NCBI GenBank assembly: GCA_015487985.1 | Contig: WFOP01000102.1 | Location: forward strand, 1-5,262 | DNA: 5,262 nucleotides | Source: Hyphomicrobiales bacterium | GTDB taxonomy: Bacteria > Pseudomonadota > Alphaproteobacteria > Rhizobiales > Devosiaceae | Direction: 5' to 3' | Shown: one piece after another, positions 1-5,262 of the stretch | Layout of the letters: every line of letters begins with the position of its first letter | How positions within the stretch are numbered: the stretch's first letter is position 1 | Notes under the pieces: model-generated | The model's input: only the letters and a program-made list of their open reading frames with translations | What the model was told of the DNA's origin: nothing | The model's database searches: none | Translations under genes and position numbers: made by a program

Positions 1-21
1 CCAGCAAGGTTCCACCTGAAT

Positions 22-1467
22 ATGCCAGTTGACCAGAGAACAGAAATTGTCATGCGGTTTCTGGCCATAGAGCGCGATCCGGCCGCCTTTCGCGATATGC
101 AAAACAGCTTTAATGCCGAGTTTGGCACCTGGATGCATCTGGAACGGGTGGAAACCTTCTCCGAAGCAATATCCGCTTTGCGCAACGGGCAATTTGACGT
201 GATTTTGCTCGATATGATGAGCATGCAAACCCGATTGTCACCGGATGAGGCCATCGGGAAGATTTGTCGCCTTGCTCAAAATGCACTGGTTATTGCGCTG
301 TCGGGGGGCGGGTCTGTGTCCGATGCGGTTCAGGCGATGCGTGCGGGGGCCCATGACTATTTGACCAAACCCATCAATATGAGTGTTTTTAACGCCCATA
401 TCAGTGAGCTTGGGCGGCGACACGGCAATGCCAAAGCCTTTAATGTGGGCCAGAACACCGCTCAGGTTGAGCAGTTTGAGGGCTTTGTGGGCGCCTCGGC
501 GCAAATGAGTGCCATCTATGAGCAGATCAAACGGATCGCCCCCTCCTCTGCCCCGGTTTTTATCACCGGGGAAAGCGGCACGGGCAAAGAAGTGTGTGCT
601 GTTGCCCTGCATCAGCGTGGCACGCGCTCACAAAAACCATTTATTGCCATCAACTGCTCTGCCATCCCCCATGATCTGATGGAGGGAGAGATTTTTGGCG
701 TGGCCAAGGGCGCCTTTACCGGCGCGCATCAGGACCGGGACGGCGCTGCACAAAGCGCCGACGGGGGAGTGTTGTTTCTTGATGAAATAGGTGAGATGGA
801 CCTTAAACTTCAGGCCAAACTGCTCAGATTTTTACAGACCGGTGAAATCAGCCGCGTAGGGGAAACCAAGACCCGCAAAGTCGATGTTCGGGTGATTTGT
901 GCCACCAATCGCAATCCCTTAAAATTGATTGAGGAAAAAAGATTTCGCGAAGACCTGTTCTATCGCCTGCATGTATTGCCTATTCACCTGCCCCCCCTCA
1001 GACAGCGCACCTGCGATATTCTGCCTTTGGCCCAGACGTTTCTCGCCCGCTTTGCGCGTGAAGAAAACAAGGTTTTTACCGGCTTTTCACCCGAAACCGC
1101 CAATATGATCGTTTCAAAGGAATGGCCGGGCAATGTGCGCCAGTTGCAAAACATGATCCGGCGAGCGGTGGTAATGTTTGATGGTCCTCTGATTGACATT
1201 CAAATGATGAGTGCGGCGGATATCACGAGCGCCCATACCCCGCAAAACACACAAACTCCGCCCCCCTCTCACCTTCAGCAGGGCACAATTGAGCCAATGT
1301 GGCGCCAGGAGCAGATTATTATTGAAACGGCACTTGCCCGATATAACGGCAATATCTCCATGGCCGCCGCCGCCCTTGAAATCAGCCCCTCAACCATCTA
1401 CCGCAAAAGACAGGCGTGGGAACAGCTTCAGGCGAAATCCACCGGGGAAAATGCTTTTGTTGCATAG
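22..1467 (+). CDS. Sigma-54-dependent response regulator, NtrC/LuxO type (receiver, AAA+, Fis HTH)
   Basis: This is a bacterial enhancer-binding protein. Such proteins bind DNA upstream of a sigma-54 promoter and use ATP hydrolysis to open the RNA polymerase complex, usually after phosphorylation by a histidine kinase. Three domains are visible. The receiver spans about residues 12-130, with phosphoacceptor D64 (ILLDMM), S94 in the Thr/Ser position and K116 (LTKP). The AAA+ domain spans about 153-385, with Walker A GESGTGKE at 183-190, an intact sigma-54 contact loop GAFTGA at 230-235, Walker B LFLDE at 251-255, ATNRN at 294-298 and WPGNVRQL at 368-375. A Fis-type helix-turn-helix lies at about 442-466 and ends in SPSTIYRK, which recalls LuxO. 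The usual Asp pair of the receiver reads E17-R18. The start is uncertain: the frame is open to base 1, and ATG 52, just before the first receiver strand, is an alternative. The signal and target genes are unknown. No partner kinase is in view. Confidence 0.93.
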   Translation: MPVDQRTEIVMRFLAIERDPAAFRDMQNSFNAEFGTWMHLERVETFSEAISALRNGQFDVILLDMMSMQTRLSPDEAIGKICRLAQNALVIALSGGGSVSDAVQAMRAGAHDYLTKPINMSVFNAHISELGRRHGNAKAFNVGQNTAQVEQFEGFVGASAQMSAIYEQIKRIAPSSAPVFITGESGTGKEVCAVALHQRGTRSQKPFIAINCSAIPHDLMEGEIFGVAKGAFTGAHQDRDGAAQSADGGVLFLDEIGEMDLKLQAKLLRFLQTGEISRVGETKTRKVDVRVICATNRNPLKLIEEKRFREDLFYRLHVLPIHLPPLRQRTCDILPLAQTFLARFAREENKVFTGFSPETANMIVSKEWPGNVRQLQNMIRRAVVMFDGPLIDIQMMSAADITSAHTPQNTQTPPPSHLQQGTIEPMWRQEQIIIETALARYNGNISMAAAALEISPSTIYRKRQAWEQLQAKSTGENAFVA

Positions 1468-1649
1468 ATGCCCGGTCCCCTGTGATACCAATGGCCCTGA
1501 TCAGCATTATCGGGTGGGGCTAGCCGCTCGTCTCTGGCACTATTCCTGTTCGGTTTTAATATTGATCGGCACAAATACTGATTCACGGGAACATACAGAG
1601 CCGGCTGCAAGTTGAACGGACAAAATTCGTCGAAATTTATTCCTTGTTT
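1468..1649. other. Intergenic region with no recognised feature
   Basis: This stretch lies between the regulator stop codon and the groESL promoter. I see no convincing intrinsic terminator: the only hairpin near the stop (about 1496-1516) is short, bulged and has no T-tract. I also see no tRNA or other RNA gene and no ORF with a credible ribosome binding site. The base composition becomes AT-rich from about 1620 as the promoter is approached. Confidence 0.5.
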
Positions 1650-1679
1650 CTTGACACTGCCCCCCAGCAACCATATATC
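1650..1679 (+). promoter_or_regulatory. groESL promoter (sigma-70-like, overlapping RpoH-like)
   Basis: A perfect -35 hexamer TTGACA (1651-1656) is followed after 17 bp by TATATC (1674-1679). The same bases also read CTTG (1650-1653), 18 bp, then CATATAT (1672-1678). That is one mismatch from the CYTATNT core I recall for alphaproteobacterial heat-shock sigma-32 promoters. Transcription would start at about 1685-1690, at the left edge of the CIRCE operator, leaving a leader of about 90 nt before groES. The position and the good -35 make this the likely operon promoter. Which sigma factor uses it is inference. Confidence 0.75.
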
Positions 1680-1691
1680 CCCGGTGAGCTG

Positions 1692-1718
1692 TTAGCACTC
1701 TACAATGAAGAGTGCTAA
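1692..1718 (+). promoter_or_regulatory. CIRCE operator (HrcA binding site)
   Basis: This is a perfect classical CIRCE inverted repeat: TTAGCACTC at 1692-1700, a 9-nt spacer, and GAGTGCTAA at 1710-1718. The symmetry extends two bases further on each side (TG at 1690-1691, CA at 1719-1720), giving 11-bp arms. CIRCE is the binding site of the repressor HrcA. HrcA depends on GroEL for its activity, so the operon is derepressed when chaperonin is titrated by unfolded protein. The site lies just downstream of the -10 element, over the expected transcription start, as in other groESL operons. It implies that hrcA is encoded elsewhere in the genome. Confidence 0.97.
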
Positions 1719-1764
1719 CAAAACGCATTGTTCAACCTCATCTGGCTTGGCCAGCAATTTTTAA

Positions 1765-1770
1765 AAGGGA
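1765..1770 (+). promoter_or_regulatory. groES ribosome binding site
   Basis: AAGGGA lies 6 nt before the ATG at 1777. It supports that start together with the conserved GroES N-terminus that follows. Confidence 0.75.
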
Positions 1771-1776
1771 TCAAAC

Positions 1777-3791
<2,015 letters not shown>

Positions 3792-3806
3792 ATTGTTTAG
3801 TGTTCA

Positions 3807-3823
3807 GGCCGGTCAAGCCGGCC
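3807..3823 (+). other. GC-rich hairpin in the groEL 3' UTR
   Basis: GGCCGG (3807-3812) and CCGGCC (3818-3823) form a 6-bp all-GC stem with loop TCAAG. No T-tract follows, so it is not a standard intrinsic terminator. It could stabilise the 3' end of the mRNA or pause polymerase, but this is inference from structure alone. It lies between the two copies of the groEL tail repeat. A weaker outer pairing of TTTAGTGTT (3796-3804) with AACACTCAA (3856-3864, one mismatch) could enclose it. Confidence 0.45.
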
Positions 3824-3828
3824 CGAAT

Positions 3829-3864
3829 GGCGGCATGGGCTTCTAAAAAAACCCAAACACTCAA
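3829..3864 (+). repeat. Direct repeat, copy 2: groEL tail remnant downstream of the gene
   Basis: This is a second, diverged copy of the groEL 3' end, read as GGMGF followed by TAA in a frame +1 relative to groEL. Similarity to copy 1 is highest over the coding part and stop codon (17 of 18) and lower in the following 18 bases (13 of 18), with no extension upstream of 3829. The likely origin is an old local duplication of the gene end, or recombination among the GGCGGYATGGGC units of the Gly-Met repeat. It has no ribosome binding site and is not a gene. Confidence 0.7.
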
Positions 3865-3879
3865 GTCAAAATTCAGATT

Positions 3880-3911
3880 GGCGCGAACAGCAATGTTCGC
3901 GCCTTTCTTGT
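3880..3911 (+). terminator. Rho-independent terminator of the groESL operon
   Basis: A perfect 10-bp stem, GGCGCGAACA (3880-3889) with TGTTCGCGCC (3894-3903), is closed by a GCAA tetraloop of the stabilising GNRA class. It is followed by TTTCTTGT. It lies 106 bp after the groEL stop codon and is the clearest transcription end in the window. It separates the chaperonin operon from the following gene. Confidence 0.9.
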
Positions 3912-3967
3912 ATCGGTGTGCTATTGGATAAAGCCAGTGAAGTTTTCATGCGCAGATCGGAAAGAAA

Positions 3968-4456
3968 ATGTTGATCCACCGCCTTTCAATTTTCCTGCTT
4001 ACAGTCCTTTTTTCCCTTTTTTTATTGCCAGCCAACGCCAGCGAACCGGCATATCTGGATAACCGTTCGACACCGCAATCACTGGTTACCTCCTATTTCA
4101 ACGCGCTCAATCGCAGCGAATTTGCCCGGGCATGGGCCTATTGGAACAACCGGATCGAAGGGACAAATTTTGAAGATTTTGTAGAGGGCTTCACCTCCAT
4201 AAACGATATCGGTTTCAAGATGGGAAAGCCGGTTTCTGAAGGGGCGGCGGGGAGCACTTTCACGCAAATTCCGCTGGTGGTTGAATATCATGATGAAGAT
4301 GGCTGGAAAGAAACCTATCGGGGCTGTTTTCTGATGCGTATTGCAACCCCCAATATTCAAAGCCCGCCCTTTGTGGGCCATCATTTTGAGCGGGGCTATC
4401 TGGTGCCGGTGGATATACCATTCCAAGATGCAGCTCCCGGGGAATGCGCGTTTTGA
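3968..4456 (+). CDS. Small exported protein of unknown function, possibly NTF2-like
   Basis: This 162-residue protein has a clear Sec signal peptide: a short basic start with H4 and R5, a hydrophobic core over about residues 6-20, then PANA-S with probable signal peptidase I cleavage after A24. No lipobox cysteine is present, so a soluble periplasmic protein of about 138 residues is expected. After cleavage, TPQSLVTSYFNALNRSEFARAWAYW (35-59) resembles the first helices of NTF2/SnoaL-like domains, where a 'YxxLNxxDxxxAxxxw' pattern is common; this is pattern-based inference. Two cysteines, C120 and C160, could form a disulfide. The start at ATG 3968 has only a weak purine-rich site (GGAAAG, 3959-3964) but gives a complete signal peptide. 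It follows the groESL terminator, so it is probably transcribed separately, though I see no confident promoter in 3912-3967. The biochemical role is unknown. Confidence 0.8.
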   Translation: MLIHRLSIFLLTVLFSLFLLPANASEPAYLDNRSTPQSLVTSYFNALNRSEFARAWAYWNNRIEGTNFEDFVEGFTSINDIGFKMGKPVSEGAAGSTFTQIPLVVEYHDEDGWKETYRGCFLMRIATPNIQSPPFVGHHFERGYLVPVDIPFQDAAPGECAF

Positions 4457-4495
4457 CAGGTTTTGACATCATGTGGCGCGTTCGCCTTGACTGTC
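4455..4495. terminator. Possible weak stem-loop between convergent genes
   Basis: The 46-bp gap between the two convergent stop codons contains GACAG (4455-4459) complementary to CTGTC (4491-4495), enclosing a small GGCG-CGTT-CGCC hairpin (4475-4486). The stem is interrupted by a large unpaired part and has no good T-tract on either strand. A bidirectional terminator is expected here from the layout, but this candidate is weak. Confidence 0.25.
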
Positions 4496-4502
4496 TTTGC
4501 GC

Positions 4503-5234
4503 CTATCCCGACCAAAGAAGTCTAAGGGCCATCACCACGCACACCACAACCACGAGCGGCTTGATGAATTTTGCACCATATTTGATACCCGTCCTTGCCC
4601 CCAGATAGCCGCCAATCATCTGGCCAATTCCCATGGCAATAGCGGCGCTCCAGACGACGTTTCCCGCCGGAATAAATAGCGCTAATGCCGCGACATTGGA
4701 CGTGAAATTGAGCATTTTGGTATTGGCGGAGGCGCGCACGACACCAAGACCAAACAAAGAAACAAAAGCAATGGTGAAGAACGAGCCGGTGCCGGGGCCG
4801 AATATCCCGTCATAGAATCCGATGACAAACCCCAGCAGGGGCGCAAAAACCACAATATTCAGCCGGGCCAACCTATCGGCGTCGCTTAACTTGGGCGCAA
4901 ACATAAAATATGCTGCTATGGCGATAAGAGCCAGCGGCACCAGCGAATTGAGCAGACTGGTATCAATGGATTTTACCACCACCGCCCCCAGATAGGCGCC
5001 AGCAAATGTGGCGGCGATGGCGGGGGCCAACTGAGAAAATTTTATCAGGCCTTCACGCCAATAGGTATAGGCGGCAACCGCCGTGCCCACGGCCCCCTGC
5101 AATTTATTGGTGGCCAGGGCGGCAATCGGAGACATGCCCACTGAAAGCAATGCAGGCAACGCAATCAGGCCGCCGCCGCCCGCTACGGCATCAACAAATC
5201 CGGCAACTACGCCGACAGCGGCCAGAATGAACAC
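4503..5234 (-). CDS. TauE/SafE (TSUP) family membrane permease, YfcA-like, N-terminus missing
   Basis: This inner-membrane protein belongs to the TSUP family, whose members are linked to export or uptake of sulfite, sulfoacetate, taurine-derived and related organic anions. The substrate here cannot be told. The two inverted family repeats are visible: GFVDAVAGGGG (12-22) with TNKLQG (42-47) in the first half, and GFYDGIFGPGTGSF (139-152) with NTKMLNFTSN (171-180) in the second. The 243 residues are mostly hydrophobic, with about seven or eight probable membrane spans. From memory, E. coli YfcA has about ten more residues before the first motif, so the start is lost. The apparent GTG start at 5232-5234 uses a base of the sequencing adapter, and the adapter also supplies an in-frame TAA (5241-5243 on this strand), so the true start lies beyond the contig. 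The C-terminus is complete (TAG, 4503-4505). It converges on the exported-protein gene. Confidence 0.92.
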   Translation of the reverse strand: MFILAAVGVVAGFVDAVAGGGGLIALPALLSVGMSPIAALATNKLQGAVGTAVAAYTYWREGLIKFSQLAPAIAATFAGAYLGAVVVKSIDTSLLNSLVPLALIAIAAYFMFAPKLSDADRLARLNIVVFAPLLGFVIGFYDGIFGPGTGSFFTIAFVSLFGLGVVRASANTKMLNFTSNVAALALFIPAGNVVWSAAIAMGIGQMIGGYLGARTGIKYGAKFIKPLVVVVCVVMALRLLWSG

Positions 5235-5262
5235 TGTCTCTTATACACATCTGACGATGCCG
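5234..5262. other. Sequencing adapter (Nextera/Tn5 mosaic end), not genomic
   Basis: Bases 5234-5252 are exactly the 19-bp hyperactive Tn5 mosaic end CTGTCTCTTATACACATCT. The next ten bases, GACGATGCCG (5253-5262), match the start of the Nextera read-1 adapter tail GACGCTGCCG with one difference at 5257. The mosaic end is an engineered hybrid of the IS50 inside and outside ends and is not expected in natural DNA, and the following tail is purely synthetic. This is untrimmed adapter read-through at a contig end. Confidence 0.96.

Noticed and set aside
1496..1516. Possible terminator hairpin after the regulator gene
   Set aside because: The stem is only two 3-bp blocks around a bulge and no T-tract follows.
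1211..1615. Plus-strand ORF overlapping the end of the sigma-54 regulator and running into the intergenic region
   Set aside because: Most of it is an alternative frame of the regulator's HTH region. The composition is Pro/Arg/Ser-rich without domains, and it has no ribosome binding site.
1623..1640. Imperfect palindrome around TTCGTCGAA upstream of the groESL promoter as an operator
   Set aside because: Only a 4-bp perfect arm with a 1-nt centre, in AT-rich sequence where such matches are common. It matches no site I recognise.
5234..5252. A natural Tn5/IS50 end or transposon insertion at the right edge
   Set aside because: The 19 bases equal the engineered mosaic end rather than the natural IS50 outside or inside end, and they run into adapter tail sequence instead of transposon DNA.

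Overview
The window looks like the end of a draft-assembly contig from an alphaproteobacterium. The GroES and GroEL sequences, the classical HrcA/CIRCE operator in front of them and the moderate base composition all point that way. I cannot fix the order or genus from sequence alone. The last 29 bases are not genomic. They match a Nextera-type transposase adapter (Tn5 mosaic end plus the start of the read-1 tail), so real sequence stops at about 5233.

Layout. (1) 22-1467, plus strand: an NtrC/LuxO-type sigma-54-dependent response regulator with receiver, AAA+ and Fis-type HTH domains. Its reading frame is open to the left edge. The receiver keeps the phosphoacceptor Asp and the Lys but has an altered acidic pocket. 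(2) 1468-1776: intergenic region with a strong TTGACA/TATATC promoter that also resembles an alphaproteobacterial RpoH promoter, followed by a perfect CIRCE operator. (3) 1777-3773: the groES-groEL operon, both genes intact with good ribosome binding sites. (4) 3774-3911: groEL 3' region with a diverged duplicate of the groEL tail, a GC-rich hairpin and a textbook intrinsic terminator. (5) 3968-4456, plus strand: a small exported protein of unknown function, possibly NTF2-like. (6) 4503-5234, minus strand: a YfcA-like TauE/SafE (TSUP) membrane permease that converges on gene 5 and has lost its N-terminus at the contig end.

How the parts work together. Only groES and groEL are clearly a functional unit: a heptameric co-chaperonin and a tetradecameric chaperonin made from one heat-inducible, HrcA-repressed transcript. 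The regulator, exported protein and permease are neighbours with separate transcription signals or orientations, and nothing in the sequence ties them to the chaperonin.

I found no mobile element, CRISPR array, RNA gene or recognisable new multi-gene system. The items most worth a second look are the adapter-terminated contig end with its artificial GTG start, the duplicated groEL tail in the 3' region, and the degenerate receiver of the sigma-54 regulator.
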